Positions 1-9,211 are shown, numbered from the stretch's first letter. The stretch: DNA of 64,000 bases from Desulfobacteraceae bacterium (GCA_011390755.1 JAABRU010000011.1:1-64000), one strand, 5' to 3'. Made by a program: numbers and translations. Notes: a model not told the origin generated them from the sequence alone.

Positions 1-480
1 ATCAAACTGAAGCATATCCCGGCAGAGGAATTTGAGAAAAAAATGGATGAAAATCCACTGGCCGCGGCCTACCTGCCGCTGACGGGTTATCCCAAAAAGG
101 AACGTCCGGTGATAAAGGCCAAAGCCTTAAACGGCATTGCCAAAGTGCCGCAGGGACCGGGACGGTCGGTGCTGTATTCCCTGATAGATCAGAGCCTGCA
201 GCTGAACCCGGAGGAGGAAAAGACATTCCGGGAACTCATACAGAAAAACCCCATGTTTCAGGAGGTGAAAATGTTACAGTCCATAGAGGAAGTCGGTATT
301 GAGAAAGGTCTGGAGAGAGGTATCGGAATCGGTGTCGAGAAAGGCATCGGAATCGGTCTGGAGAAAACAGCCGTGAATCTGCTTCTCTCCCGTCTGCTGA
401 ACAAGGAACAGATTTCTGAGATTACCGGGCTGGACAGGGAGAAACTGGATGAACTGGAGAGGAAGCTGAAAGCCGGATAG
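1..480 (+). CDS. Rpn-family nuclease/transposase-like protein, C-terminal part
   Basis: The frame is open from the first base, so the gene begins left of the window and only its last 159 codons are present. The visible part holds a charged stretch, then a low-complexity tract with repeated GIEKG/GIGIG units near residues 105-122, and a C-terminal helical module (NLLLSRLLNKEQISEITGL, residues about 126-144). The same tail architecture ends the intact Rpn gene at 61203-62093. The PD-(D/E)XK catalytic core would lie outside the window. Rpn proteins are DNases that promote recombination; the role here is inferred from family. The TAG stop at 478-480 is also part of the target duplication of the element that follows. 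Confidence 0.7.
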   Translation: MKLKHIPAEEFEKKMDENPLAAAYLPLTGYPKKERPVIKAKALNGIAKVPQGPGRSVLYSLIDQSLQLNPEEEKTFRELIQKNPMFQEVKMLQSIEEVGIEKGLERGIGIGVEKGIGIGLEKTAVNLLLSRLLNKEQISEITGLDREKLDELERKLKAG

Positions 481-725
481 TGTTCTGTCAACATTTATCT
501 GACGGGTTATATCAAACATTATCGGAAATAAGGTTTTCACCGCAAAGACGCAGGGGACGCAGGGAAAAAACCTTTGCATCTCTGCGTCCCCTGCGTCTTT
601 GCGGTAAATTTTTCTGTCATTTTTTTATTTCCGGCAAAGTCTGCTGTAACACGGTTTTGAAAACCGTGCGTGCCGCAGAATGCGGTTCACCCGTTTTTAC
701 CCATCAGTTTAACTTTGACAAAGCA
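481..725. mobile_element. Family A MITE, copy 1 (ATAG target duplication)
   Basis: Begins TGTTCTGTCAACATT and ends AACTTTGACAAAGCA, an imperfect terminal inverted repeat, with ATAG on both sides (477-480 and 726-729). It encodes nothing. Its interior carries a second long palindrome (about 538-606) built from CGCAAAGACGCAGGGG and its complement, so it is probably a composite of two elements. Confidence 0.75.
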
Positions 726-765
726 ATAGGGTGTTCTGCACTCCGGGAGCCGGTTTCATTTTTGT

Positions 766-879
766 CTGAACCCGGATCTGCGGGATTTAATGATCACTGC
801 GGAGGAATTCCGTCGGTCCGGAAGCAGGATATTTACGAATGATTACAGAAAAATTTATGACTTAGGAGGTTTCCAATAA
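766..879 (+). pseudogene. Unrecognised coding-like 3-prime remnant
   Basis: Frame 1 encodes about 37 residues ending DLGGFQ followed by TAA, with a composition that looks coding (LNPDLRDLMITAEEF, then a basic stretch, then IFTNDYRKIYDLGGF). There is no start codon upstream in frame before the MITE that ends at 725. It may be the tail of a gene separated from its front by element insertion. I do not recognise the family. Confidence 0.3.
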
Positions 880-994
880 ATAATCTGCCCATCCGCAGGA
901 GCGAACACAGGGTTCAGCCTGCATGTTCCGGATAAAAAAAGGTATTTTATTTCCTGGGGAATTCCTTACGGGAAAAATTTGACGGAGGTAAAAA

Positions 995-1336
995 ATGGCC
1001 AGTGACTGCCTGTTCTGCAAAATTGCCAATGGAGAAATGAATACGGAATTTTTATTTGAAAATGAAAGAATCACCGTTTTTCGGGATATTCATCCTGCTG
1101 CTCCGGTGCATCTGCTGGTAGTTCCCAAAAAACATATCCGCAGCATCAATGATATTGCCCAAAGCGATGAAGTCCTGCTGGGGGAAATGATTTCTGTGGC
1201 AAAAGACATGGCCAAAGAATACGGTGTGGCCGCATCCGGTTATAAACTGCTTTTCAATGTGGAAAAAGGCGGCGGTCAGGTTATTTTTCACCTGCACCTG
1301 CATGTTATCGGGGGGTGGAAAGACCGGAAAAAATAA
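995..1336 (+). CDS. HIT family nucleotide hydrolase (HinT-like)
   Basis: A 113-residue protein with the typical layout of the HIT superfamily. The N-terminal CLFCKIANGE segment is the conserved HIT opening (family zinc or structural site), and HLHLHV near residue 103 is the histidine triad that performs nucleotidyl transfer to the middle His. HinT-type enzymes hydrolyse purine phosphoramidates and aminoacyl-adenylates in the cytosol. Length fits the short HinT branch. The start follows GGAGG (about 982-986) at a good distance. The gene stands alone and converges on tRNA-Pro. Confidence 0.93.
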   Translation: MASDCLFCKIANGEMNTEFLFENERITVFRDIHPAAPVHLLVVPKKHIRSINDIAQSDEVLLGEMISVAKDMAKEYGVAASGYKLLFNVEKGGGQVIFHLHLHVIGGWKDRKK

Positions 1337-1347
1337 ACATTTTCCGG
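1324..1347. terminator. Possible hairpin between convergent HIT and tRNA-Pro
   Basis: CCGGAAAA and TTTTCCGG form an 8-bp stem with an 8-nt loop, overlapping the stop codon of the HIT gene. The A/T half arms give a short U-run in either direction, so it could end both transcripts. The stem is weak. Confidence 0.35.
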
Positions 1348-1356
1348 AAAGTGAAA

Positions 1357-1433
1357 TGGTCGGGGCGGAGGGATTTGAACCCCCGACTTTCTGCTCCCAA
1401 AGCAGACGCGCTGCCAGCCTGCGCTACGCCCCG
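1357..1433 (-). tRNA. tRNA-Pro (UGG anticodon)
   Basis: Read on the minus strand this folds as a full cloverleaf: acceptor CGGGGCG/CGCCCCG, anticodon loop TTTGGGA giving anticodon UGG, T-loop GTTCGAATC, discriminator A and an encoded CCA (1357-1360). An isolated tRNA gene facing the HIT gene. Confidence 0.97.
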
Positions 1434-1502
1434 TAATTATGAATCCGATCTTTTACCATGATTTTTACATTCATGCAAGTCCATATTTGAGAATTCATAA
1501 TT

Positions 1503-1603
1503 GATGATCTCGTAAAAAGTCCGATAATCAGGTTTTGATACACATTAATCTGCTGATTTTATTAATAGCATTTTTTGAAATTTGGACTTTTTACCGATTC
1601 ATC
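1503..1603. repeat. Family C element, copy 1 (101 bp)
   Basis: Ends GATGATCTCGTAAAAAG and its near complement CTTTTTACCGATTCATC. Flanks are ATAATT (left) and ATATTT (right), five of six bases alike, in line with the 6-bp duplications of other copies. Together with the next copy it forms a tandem repeat of period 121 that includes the flanking CATATTTGAGAATTC (1482 and 1603). Confidence 0.75.
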
Positions 1604-1623
1604 ATATTTGAGAATTCATAATT

Positions 1624-1723
1624 GATGGTCTCGTAAAAAGTCCGATAATCAGGTTTTGATACACATTAATCTGCTGATTTTATTAATAGCGATTTTAAAA
1701 ATCTGCTTTTTTGCGGGTTCATC
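1624..1723. repeat. Family C element, copy 2 (100 bp)
   Basis: Second unit of the tandem pair, identical to copy 1 through most of its left half and diverged at the right end (CTTTTTTGCGGGTTCATC). Flanked on both sides by ATAATT, a 6-bp direct repeat. The helicase gene starts 62 bp further on. Confidence 0.75.
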
Positions 1724-1785
1724 ATAATTCATAATTGACAGTATTTATAAAAGACAGCGGATTAACAGAAACAAACAGCAGAACT

Positions 1786-4700
1786 ATGAAAAGCCACCCC
1801 GACATCAACGAATACATCTCCTCTCTTATCTCCTCTCCGCGTATGGGAAATCAGGTGCTGTTTCACACACTGCTGCCGGAAAAAGATTCCGATTATGGGG
1901 AACCGGCCGAACCCTGGCCCGAAGAATTGCGGGATATTCTGGAAAAATCGGGCATCAGCGGTTTATACCGGCATCAGGCCGAGGCCGTGGATCGGATTCG
2001 TTCCGGAAAACATGTGGTGGTTTCCACACCCACTGCCAGCGGGAAAACACTGATCTATAATCTGCCCATTCTGGAAAAAATCATCCGGAATCCCGCATCC
2101 GGAACCCTTTGTCTTTTTCCCCTGAAAGCACTGGCCCAGGATCAGTTCCGCACTTTTACAGAAATGGCCGGACAAAACAAAAACATCCGGGCCACCGCGG
2201 CCATATATGACGGGGATACCACAGACTGGCACCGGAAAAAAATCCGGGAGAATCCGCCCAATGTGATTCTCAGCAATCCGGATATGCTGCATCTTTCCTT
2301 TCTGCCCTGGCACCGGAAGTGGAGTGAATTTTTTTCCCGTCTGGAACTTGTCGTTGTGGATGAAGTTCATACCTACCGGGGGATTATGGGCTCGCATATG
2401 GCAAATGTTTTCCGGCGGCTTCTGCGCATCTGCGCCCGCTACGGTTCTGCCCCGGTTTTTGTCTTCAGTTCCGCAACTGTGGCCAATCCGGCGGGACTGG
2501 CCGAAGATCTTACCGGGCTAAAAGTGGAAATCATCCGTCAAAGCGGAGCGCCCCAGGGGAAAAAACATCTGATCTTCATGGAATCCGTGACCGGGCCTGC
2601 CCGCACAGCCATTCTGCTGCTCAAGGCCGCACTGCACCGGAAACTGCGTACCATCGTATATGCCCAGTCCCGCAAACTTACAGAACTGATTGCCATCTGG
2701 GCCGGGAGCCGTTCCGGAATCTATGCGGATAAAATCAGTGCCTACCGTGCCGGTTTTCTGCCCGAAGAACGCAGGGAAATTGAAGCCCGGCTTTCAGACG
2801 GAAGCCTGCTGGCTGTTATTTCCACCAGCGCGCTGGAACTGGGAATAGACATCGGGGATCTGGATCTCTGTCTGCTGGTGGGTTATCCGGGAACCATTGT
2901 GGCCACATGGCAGCGCAGCGGCCGTGTGGGCCGGAGCGGACAGGATGCGGCCACCATTCTCATCGGCGGAGAAGATGCCCTGGATCAGTATTTCCTGCGC
3001 AATCCAGCGGAACTCATCACCCGTGAACCCGAAGCCGCTGTGGTCAATCCCTATAATATGGAAATTCTGAAAAAACATCTCTGCTGCGCGGCTGCGGAAC
3101 TTCCTTTGCGGACAGATGAGGAAATTATGCGCTCTGAACCCGTGCGCAGGGCCGCAGCCGCACTGGAACAGGAAGGGGAACTGCTTCGTTCCGCGGACGG
3201 GGAAGAATTTTATTCCCGCCGGAAAGCGCCCCACCGCCATGTGGATTTGCGGGGAACCGGCAGCCGTTACAGCATCATCAATGCGCTGAACGGAAAACAT
3301 CTGGGGGAAATTGACGGATTCCGCGCCTTCCGGGAAACCCATCCCGGGGCCGTTTATATCCACAGGGGTGAAACCTGCCTTGTGCATACCCTTGATCCGG
3401 GAACCATGACCGTAAGTGTAAGCGCAGCACAGCTTGCTTATTACACCCGTGCCCGCAGCCATAAAACAACCGAGATACTGGAAATCACTGAACAGAAAGA
3501 GGTATGGGGAACAAGGGTTTGCAGCGGAAAACTCAAAGTTACCGATCAGGTCACCGGCTATGAAAAACGGCAGATGCACGGAGGGCGGAGAATCGGAATT
3601 GCAGCCCTGGAACTTCCGCCCCAGATATTTGAAACTGAAGGCATCTGGTTTCTGATTCCCCATGAAGTACGGCAGAATGCGGAAGCTGCGTACCTTCATT
3701 TCATGGGCGGCATTCATGCCGTCGAACACGCTGCCATCGGCATTTTTCCCCTGCTGGTCATGACGGACCGCAATGATCTGGGCGGCATTTCCACGGATTT
3801 CCATATGCAGGTCGGCGGCGCTGCCGTTTTCATATACGACGGCGTACCCGGCGGCGCGGGACTGACCCGGCAGGCATTCGGCAGAGCCGGGGAACTGCTG
3901 GAAGCGGCCCGGAAAGTCGTCGCGGAATGTCCCTGCGAATTCGGCTGTCCTTCCTGCGTACATTCTCCCAAATGCGGTTCCGGAAACCGTCCCATTGACA
4001 AAGGAGCGGCCCTTTTCATTCTGGAACAGATCAAAAACGGGGGAGCGTTTTCACTTCCGGAAAATCAGGAGAATACAGTTGCTGTAAAAAAAAACTCCCT
4101 CCCCCGGCAGGGCAATGCCCCTGCTCCAATCTCCTCCCCCCGACTTCACCCTCCCCCTGCCCCTCCCTCAGGGGAGGGGAGTCTTCAGGTAAGAGCTTTG
4201 CTCTCAGGGGAAGGGAGTCTTTCGGATGATCATTTCCATTTGCAGGAAAGCAGCGAAACGCAATATCAGGTATCCGGCGCGGCTCCCTCCCCCGGTTCCC
4301 CCCTGCGTTTCGGGGTTTTGGATATTGAAACCCGGCGATCCGCCAAAGAAGTGGGCGGCTGGCACCGGGCCGACCGCATGGGAATCAGCTGTGCGGTGCT
4401 GTATGATTCCCAAACAGATACATTTTCCGATTATCTGCAAAAAGATGTTCCCGCGCTGACCCAAGCTCTCCGTCAGATGGATATGGTCATCGGTTTCAAT
4501 ATCAGGCGCTTTGACTATCATGTTCTCAGCGGTTTATCGGATTTCAATTATGCGTCTCTCCCCACACTGGATATTCTGGAAGAAATACAGAAAAAACTGG
4601 GCTACCGCCTGTCCCTGGATCATCTGGCGAAAAATACACTGGGCATAGGGAAAAGTGCGGACGGACTTCAGGCTTTGGAATGGTGGAAACAGGGAAAAAT

Positions 4701-4848
4701 TGATGAAATCATCAAGTACTGCCGCATGGATGTGGCTGTTACCAGAGACCTGTTTTTATACGGAAAAGAAAAGGGGTATCTGCTGTTTAAAAACAAAGCC
4801 GGGAGTATTGTGCGGGTGCCTGCGCTTTGGAGGGATAAATCATTATAA
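1786..4848 (+). CDS. MrfA-like DEVH helicase fused to MrfB-like DEDD exonuclease
   Basis: A 1020-residue protein. N-terminal superfamily 2 helicase: Walker A TPTASGKT near residues 79-88, DEVH box near 190, motif VI QRSGRVGRSGQ near 385. Then the DUF1998-type C-terminal region with a four-Cys cluster (CPCEFGCPSC...C from about residue 715). A low-complexity Pro-rich linker (about 767-815) leads to an RNase H-like exonuclease domain with the four acidic residues D846 and E848 (LDIET), D910 (RRFD) and D982 (RMDVAVTRD). In Bacillus, MrfA (YprA) and MrfB (YprB) are separate proteins that repair mitomycin C damage; here both appear in one chain. I prefer ATG 1786 over the TTG at 1735 because homology begins just after it; no strong ribosome site is visible for either. 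Confidence 0.88.
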   Translation: MKSHPDINEYISSLISSPRMGNQVLFHTLLPEKDSDYGEPAEPWPEELRDILEKSGISGLYRHQAEAVDRIRSGKHVVVSTPTASGKTLIYNLPILEKIIRNPASGTLCLFPLKALAQDQFRTFTEMAGQNKNIRATAAIYDGDTTDWHRKKIRENPPNVILSNPDMLHLSFLPWHRKWSEFFSRLELVVVDEVHTYRGIMGSHMANVFRRLLRICARYGSAPVFVFSSATVANPAGLAEDLTGLKVEIIRQSGAPQGKKHLIFMESVTGPARTAILLLKAALHRKLRTIVYAQSRKLTELIAIWAGSRSGIYADKISAYRAGFLPEERREIEARLSDGSLLAVISTSALELGIDIGDLDLCLLVGYPGTIVATWQRSGRVGRSGQDAATILIGGEDALDQYFLRNPAELITREPEAAVVNPYNMEILKKHLCCAAAELPLRTDEEIMRSEPVRRAAAALEQEGELLRSADGEEFYSRRKAPHRHVDLRGTGSRYSIINALNGKHLGEIDGFRAFRETHPGAVYIHRGETCLVHTLDPGTMTVSVSAAQLAYYTRARSHKTTEILEITEQKEVWGTRVCSGKLKVTDQVTGYEKRQMHGGRRIGIAALELPPQIFETEGIWFLIPHEVRQNAEAAYLHFMGGIHAVEHAAIGIFPLLVMTDRNDLGGISTDFHMQVGGAAVFIYDGVPGGAGLTRQAFGRAGELLEAARKVVAECPCEFGCPSCVHSPKCGSGNRPIDKGAALFILEQIKNGGAFSLPENQENTVAVKKNSLPRQGNAPAPISSPRLHPPPAPPSGEGSLQVRALLSGEGSLSDDHFHLQESSETQYQVSGAAPSPGSPLRFGVLDIETRRSAKEVGGWHRADRMGISCAVLYDSQTDTFSDYLQKDVPALTQALRQMDMVIGFNIRRFDYHVLSGLSDFNYASLPTLDILEEIQKKLGYRLSLDHLAKNTLGIGKSADGLQALEWWKQGKIDEIIKYCRMDVAVTRDLFLYGKEKGYLLFKNKAGSIVRVPALWRDKSL
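4088..4225. repeat. Family E-like repeat carried inside the helicase coding sequence
   Basis: Rich in the blocks CTCCCTCCCCCGGCAGGG, CCCTCCCCCTGCCCCTCC and CAGGGGAGGGGAGTC, which also make up the intergenic E elements at 15308, 39776 and 62383. It is open in frame and supplies the Pro/Ser/Gly-rich linker between the helicase and exonuclease domains. The usual outer arms are not clear here. Confidence 0.6.
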
Positions 4849-4874
4849 ATATGAGGCAGTTATATGAAAAGCTG

Positions 4875-5618
4875 TCAGGATGAAAGTCCCTCCAGCAGGG
4901 CCGATACATTCTGCCCCAGCACATCGTGATTGTATCCCCCTTCGAGGATGGCGAAGCATCCGCCCTTATTTTTATCCGCGGCCCGGCGGACCATTGTGCC
5001 CATGGAATAATAATCTTCGGTTTCCAAAAGCCCGCCCCAGTCATCCGCATGATGATCAAAACCAGCGGATATGCCGATGATATCCGCATCGGTGGCGGAT
5101 AATTCCCGCTCTGTTTCCCGCAGATAATCCTCCCGCCTTCTTTCCGGGGGGTTATAAATGCGGACCCATTCTTTTTTCTCCAAAATATTCACATTGCCGT
5201 CTCCGAAATGCAGGTCAAAGTCCAGCACAAAGGCTTTGCGGATCATGTTTCTGTTTTTCAGGGAGCATAAAGCTACTGCCATATTGTTAAAATAGCAGAA
5301 GCCCCAGGAGGAATCTGCCGAGGCATGATGACCCGGGGGGCGGATCAGTGCAAAGCAGGGTTCTTTCCGGCCGGTTTCCGCTGCCTGCAGGGCTCCGCCC
5401 GCCGCAAGCGCTGCAATATCATAAAGCCCCTGGCGGCGGACATTTTCAATATGCCGGGCTGTATGCACCGCGGCAATTTCTTTTTCCGGTGCGGGTTTGG
5501 CATCAATCCACTGGGCCTGCCTTTCTATGACCGATACAATGGCTTCCATACGTCCGGCCGCGGCAGCCGGATCCGAAGTATAGACGGAACAGAAATCTTC
5601 ATGAAACACTACTTTCAC
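4875..5618 (-). CDS. Histone deacetylase family protein
   Basis: A 247-residue protein of the arginase/deacetylase fold, the group that includes acetoin utilisation AcuC and acetylpolyamine amidohydrolases. Visible motifs are RPPGHHA (active-site histidine pair), DFDLHFGDG (metal-binding Asp and His), AGFDHH and EGGYN. It would remove acetyl groups from lysine or a small amine using a bound metal. It is short for the family (often 300 or more), lacking the usual N-terminal extension, and has Phe where many members have the second His of the HHG motif. It lies convergent to the helicase gene and in the same direction as gpsA and gyrA. Substrate unknown. Confidence 0.85.
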   Translation of the reverse strand: MKVVFHEDFCSVYTSDPAAAAGRMEAIVSVIERQAQWIDAKPAPEKEIAAVHTARHIENVRRQGLYDIAALAAGGALQAAETGRKEPCFALIRPPGHHASADSSWGFCYFNNMAVALCSLKNRNMIRKAFVLDFDLHFGDGNVNILEKKEWVRIYNPPERRREDYLRETERELSATDADIIGISAGFDHHADDWGGLLETEDYYSMGTMVRRAADKNKGGCFAILEGGYNHDVLGQNVSALLEGLSS

Positions 5619-5662
5619 GCGGTCCTCCTCATGATTTGCTTCCGATACAATACAAATCCGAA

Positions 5663-6718
5663 TTATTCCTCATCCAGTTCATCCCGCAAGTCCCGCGTCA
5701 TCAGGCGGTGCAGGGCTTCTTTGGGGGATTCGTTTTCATAGAGAATGCGGTAGATTTCGTGGGAGATGGGCATTTCCACATTCAGTTTCCGGGAAAGGTT
5801 ATACACGGATTTTGCCGTTTTCACCCCTTCGGCCACCATGTGCATTTCCGAGAGGATTTTCTGAAGTGTCATGCCCTCCCCGATTTTTTTGCCCACACTG
5901 TGATTGCGGCTCAGATCCCCGGTGCAGGTGAGCACCAGATCCCCGATGCCCGCGGAACCGGTAAAGGTGCGGGGATTGGCCCCCAGGCGCAGCCCCAGCC
6001 GCCGCATTTCAGCCAGTCCCCGGGTAATCAGGGCCGCACGGGTATTGAGTCCCAGGCCGAGACCGTCAATAATCCCCGCGGCAATGGCAATGACATTTTT
6101 AACAGATCCGCCCAGTTCCAGCCCCATAACATCCTCACTGGTATAGACCCGGAAAAAAGGGGTGGAAAATATCTGCTGGACAAAGGCCGATGTTTCCCTG
6201 TTTCGGGATGCCGCTGTGACGACGGTGGGTACATTCCGGGCCACTTCTTTGGCAAAACTGGGGCCGGAAAGCACAGCGAATTTTTCCGGGGACAGATCCG
6301 GCAGGGTCTGGGAAAGAATACCGGATATGGTCAGATGCGTCTGATTTTCAATGCCTTTGGAGGCGGAAACCAGCACGGAATCCTCCCGCAGCAGTCCCTT
6401 CATTTTCAGACTTACGTCCCGCATCACATGGGAAGGAACCACAATCAGCACCATATCCTTATCCGAAACGACTGCCGCCAGATCATTGGAGGGAAAAAGA
6501 TTTTCCGAAAGACGGACACCGGGCAGAAAAAGGCGGTTTTCCCTTTCTGTTTCAATCTGCTTTTTTACTTCTTCCTCCAGTACCCAGAAATCAATTCTGT
6601 ATCCTTTGCAGGCCAGCAGATTGGCAAGGGCCGTGCCCCAGCTTCCGCCGCCGGTAACCGCAATTTTATATTGATCATTTATCATTTTCCCTGTCATTTC
6701 CCTTTTTTTATCCTGCAT
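5663..6718 (-). CDS. gpsA: Glycerol-3-phosphate dehydrogenase [NAD(P)+]
   Basis: A 351-residue protein that reduces dihydroxyacetone phosphate to sn-glycerol 3-phosphate for phospholipid synthesis in the cytosol. It has the nucleotide-binding GGGSWGTALA motif near residue 25, the SKGIE segment, VLSGPSFA, the catalytic-lysine region GGSVKNVIA, and NTRAALITRGL. The start chosen is ATG at 6718 because AAGGAGAGG lies just before it, directly after the gyrA stop codon; an internal Met at 6685 has only a closely spaced AGGGAA. The 9-bp gap to gyrA suggests co-transcription with it. Confidence 0.96.
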   Translation of the reverse strand: MQDKKREMTGKMINDQYKIAVTGGGSWGTALANLLACKGYRIDFWVLEEEVKKQIETERENRLFLPGVRLSENLFPSNDLAAVVSDKDMVLIVVPSHVMRDVSLKMKGLLREDSVLVSASKGIENQTHLTISGILSQTLPDLSPEKFAVLSGPSFAKEVARNVPTVVTAASRNRETSAFVQQIFSTPFFRVYTSEDVMGLELGGSVKNVIAIAAGIIDGLGLGLNTRAALITRGLAEMRRLGLRLGANPRTFTGSAGIGDLVLTCTGDLSRNHSVGKKIGEGMTLQKILSEMHMVAEGVKTAKSVYNLSRKLNVEMPISHEIYRILYENESPKEALHRLMTRDLRDELDEE

Positions 6719-6727
6719 TTCCTCTCC

Positions 6728-9211
6728 TTATTCCTGCGCTTCTCCGCTGTCTTCTTCCGGAATCTCCCCGTTTTCCTCTTCTATTTTTTCCGCCAGGCGG
6801 GCCGCGCCGATGAGTCGTTCCCCGCCTTCCAGATCCATATCCATGAGTTTTACGCCCTGGGTATTGCGGCTGATGACGGATATACTCCGGATGGGCATAC
6901 GGATGAGCTTGCCGCCGTCGGTCATGAGCATGAGTTCGTCATCCTCATCCACCAGCAGAATGGCAATGACATTTCCGTTGCGTTTGCTGGTCTTGATGGT
7001 AATAACACCTTTTCCGCCCCGTTTCTGCACCGGATATTCGTCAATGAGTGTGCGCTTGCCGTATCCGTTTTCCGTGGCTGCGAAAAGGGTCTGGCCGTGA
7101 CTGAGAACTTCCATGCCGACCAGATAATTGCCTTCAGTCAGTGTCATTCCCCGGACACCTTTTGCCGTTCGTCCCATGGCACGCACATCGGATTCGTGGA
7201 AGCGGATGGATTTTCCCGAAGCCGAGCCCAGAAAAACATTATAACTGCCGTCTGTGATGCGGGCCGCAATGAGTTCATCCCCTTCATTCAGCCCCAGCGC
7301 GATAATGCCTCCGGCTCTGGGACGGCTGAAATCCATGATGTCCGTTTTTTTAATGGTGCCCAGCCGGGTGGCCATCATCACATAATAGCCCGGTTCAAAA
7401 GACGGCACCGCCAGCACAGTGGTGAGATGTTCCCCTTCTTCAAAATGGAGCAGATTGACAATTGCCCGGCCCCTGCTGGCCCTGCCTGCCTGGGGAATTT
7501 CATAAACCTTGCACCAGTAAACCTTGCCCCGGTTGGTGAAAAAGAGAAAGGTGTGGTGGGTGGAGGCCACAAAGAGCAGGGAAACAAAATCCTCATCTTT
7601 GGTCCCCATAGCGGTTTTGCCTTTCCCGCCCCGTCTCTGGCTCTGATAAAGGGTGATGGGATTGCGTTTGATATAACCGTCTTTGGAAATTGTGACCACC
7701 ATATCCTCTTCGGCAATCATATCTTCCAGCGTAAGTTCCCGGGTGGCCTCCACGATTTCCGTGCGGCGATCATCCCCGAATTCATTCTGAATTTCATCCA
7801 GTTCCTCTTTGATGATATTCAGCACCAGCTGCTCACTGGCCAGAATCTCTTCGTACCGGGCAATATTTTTGAGAATATCTTCGTATTCCTCAATAATTTT
7901 CTCCCGCTCCAGACCGGTGAGACGCTGCAGGCGCATATCCAGAATGGCCTGGGCCTGTATCGCGCTCAGATTAAAACTGGCGATCAGTTTTTCTTTGGCC
8001 GCTTTCGCATCCGATGATGCCCGGATCATGGCCACCACATCATCCAGATTATCCAGGGCAATTTTCAGACCCTGCAGGATATGGGCCCGTTCTTCGGCTT
8101 TTTTCAGTTCATAGCGGGTACGGCGGACAATAATTTCCTTGCGGTGCAGGATGAACTGCTCCAGCATTTCCTTCAAAGTGAAAAGGCGGGGCCGTTTGTT
8201 GAGTACCGCCAGAAAGATAATGCCGAAACTGCTTTCCATCTGCGTATGCTTGTACAGCTGGTTGATAATAACTTCGGCCACCTGGTCTTTTTTCAGACCC
8301 ATCGCGATGCGCATTCCCCGGCGGTCCGACTCATCCCGTACATAGCGCAGTCCCTCAATATGACGGGTTTTCATCAGTTCGGCAATTTTTTCAATAAGGC
8401 GGGCCTTATTGACCTGGTAAGGCAGCTCATTGACCGCAATGGTTTCCGCCCCGCTTTTCTTATCTTCTTCCACTGTCACCCGCGCGCGCACACGGATAAT
8501 CCCCCTGCCGGTTTTATAGGCTTCCAGAATTCCGTTTTTTCCGTAAATAATACCGGCAGTGGGGAAATCCGGTCCCGGCACCAGTGCCATGAGTTCCGGG
8601 AGGGTGATATCCGGATTGTCAATGGTGGCCTTCAGGGCGCGGATAATCTCGGAAATATTATGGGGCGGAATATTGGTGGCCATACCCACGGCAATCCCCG
8701 AAGAACCGTTGACCAGCAGGGAAGGCACACGGGCCGGAAGCAGGGAGGGCTCTTCCATGGATTCATCATAATTGGGAACAAAATCAACGGTTTCTTTTTC
8801 CAGATCCCGCAGCGTTTCATGGGCAATTTTTGCCATGCGCACTTCGGTATAACGCATGGCGGCCGCGCTGTCCCCGTCCACCGAACCGAAATTTCCCTGT
8901 CCGTCCACCAGGGGATAACGCAGGGAAAAATCCTGGGTCATGCGGACAATGGTATCATATACTGCCGTATCTCCGTGGGGATGATATTTACCGATGACAT
9001 CACCGACCACACGGGCGGATTTTTTATAGGGTTTGTTCCAGTCATTTTTCAGTTCGTTCATGGCAAAGAGAATACGGCGGTGAACCGGTTTCATACCGTC
9101 CCGCACATCCGGCAGTGCCCGCCCGATAATAACGCTCATGGCATAATCCAGATAGGATTTTTTCATTTCCGCCTCAATGGAAATTTCGGGCATTCTTTCT
9201 GTTTCGCTCAT
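6728..9211 (-). CDS. gyrA: DNA gyrase subunit A
   Basis: About 827 residues. The N-terminal breakage-reunion domain opens with [19 protein letters not shown] and carries [13 protein letters not shown], the catalytic Tyr in [10 protein letters not shown], and the QRDR segment [10 protein letters not shown]. The C-terminal pinwheel contains the GyrA box QRRGGKG, which separates GyrA from ParC. It pairs with GyrB to introduce negative supercoils. Thr occupies the position equivalent to E. coli Ser83 while Asp87 is kept. The open frame extends further upstream, but homology and an AGGTAG signal support a start at 9211 or the adjacent ATG at 9214. The tail is acidic ([13 protein letters not shown]). 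Confidence 0.96.
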   Translation of the reverse strand: MSETERMPEISIEAEMKKSYLDYAMSVIIGRALPDVRDGMKPVHRRILFAMNELKNDWNKPYKKSARVVGDVIGKYHPHGDTAVYDTIVRMTQDFSLRYPLVDGQGNFGSVDGDSAAAMRYTEVRMAKIAHETLRDLEKETVDFVPNYDESMEEPSLLPARVPSLLVNGSSGIAVGMATNIPPHNISEIIRALKATIDNPDITLPELMALVPGPDFPTAGIIYGKNGILEAYKTGRGIIRVRARVTVEEDKKSGAETIAVNELPYQVNKARLIEKIAELMKTRHIEGLRYVRDESDRRGMRIAMGLKKDQVAEVIINQLYKHTQMESSFGIIFLAVLNKRPRLFTLKEMLEQFILHRKEIIVRRTRYELKKAEERAHILQGLKIALDNLDDVVAMIRASSDAKAAKEKLIASFNLSAIQAQAILDMRLQRLTGLEREKIIEEYEDILKNIARYEEILASEQLVLNIIKEELDEIQNEFGDDRRTEIVEATRELTLEDMIAEEDMVVTISKDGYIKRNPITLYQSQRRGGKGKTAMGTKDEDFVSLLFVASTHHTFLFFTNRGKVYWCKVYEIPQAGRASRGRAIVNLLHFEEGEHLTTVLAVPSFEPGYYVMMATRLGTIKKTDIMDFSRPRAGGIIALGLNEGDELIAARITDGSYNVFLGSASGKSIRFHESDVRAMGRTAKGVRGMTLTEGNYLVGMEVLSHGQTLFAATENGYGKRTLIDEYPVQKRGGKGVITIKTSKRNGNVIAILLVDEDDELMLMTDGGKLIRMPIRSISVISRNTQGVKLMDMDLEGGERLIGAARLAEKIEEENGEIPEEDSGEAQE

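Noticed and set aside
480-842. 120-codon frame after the first Rpn gene
   Set aside because: It runs through a MITE and an internal palindrome and has no ribosome site or protein-like composition.
5636-8017. Long open frame on the plus strand opposite gpsA and gyrA
   Set aside because: It is antisense to two well-recognised genes and has the His/Phe/Gly-rich composition produced by reading codon-biased genes backwards.
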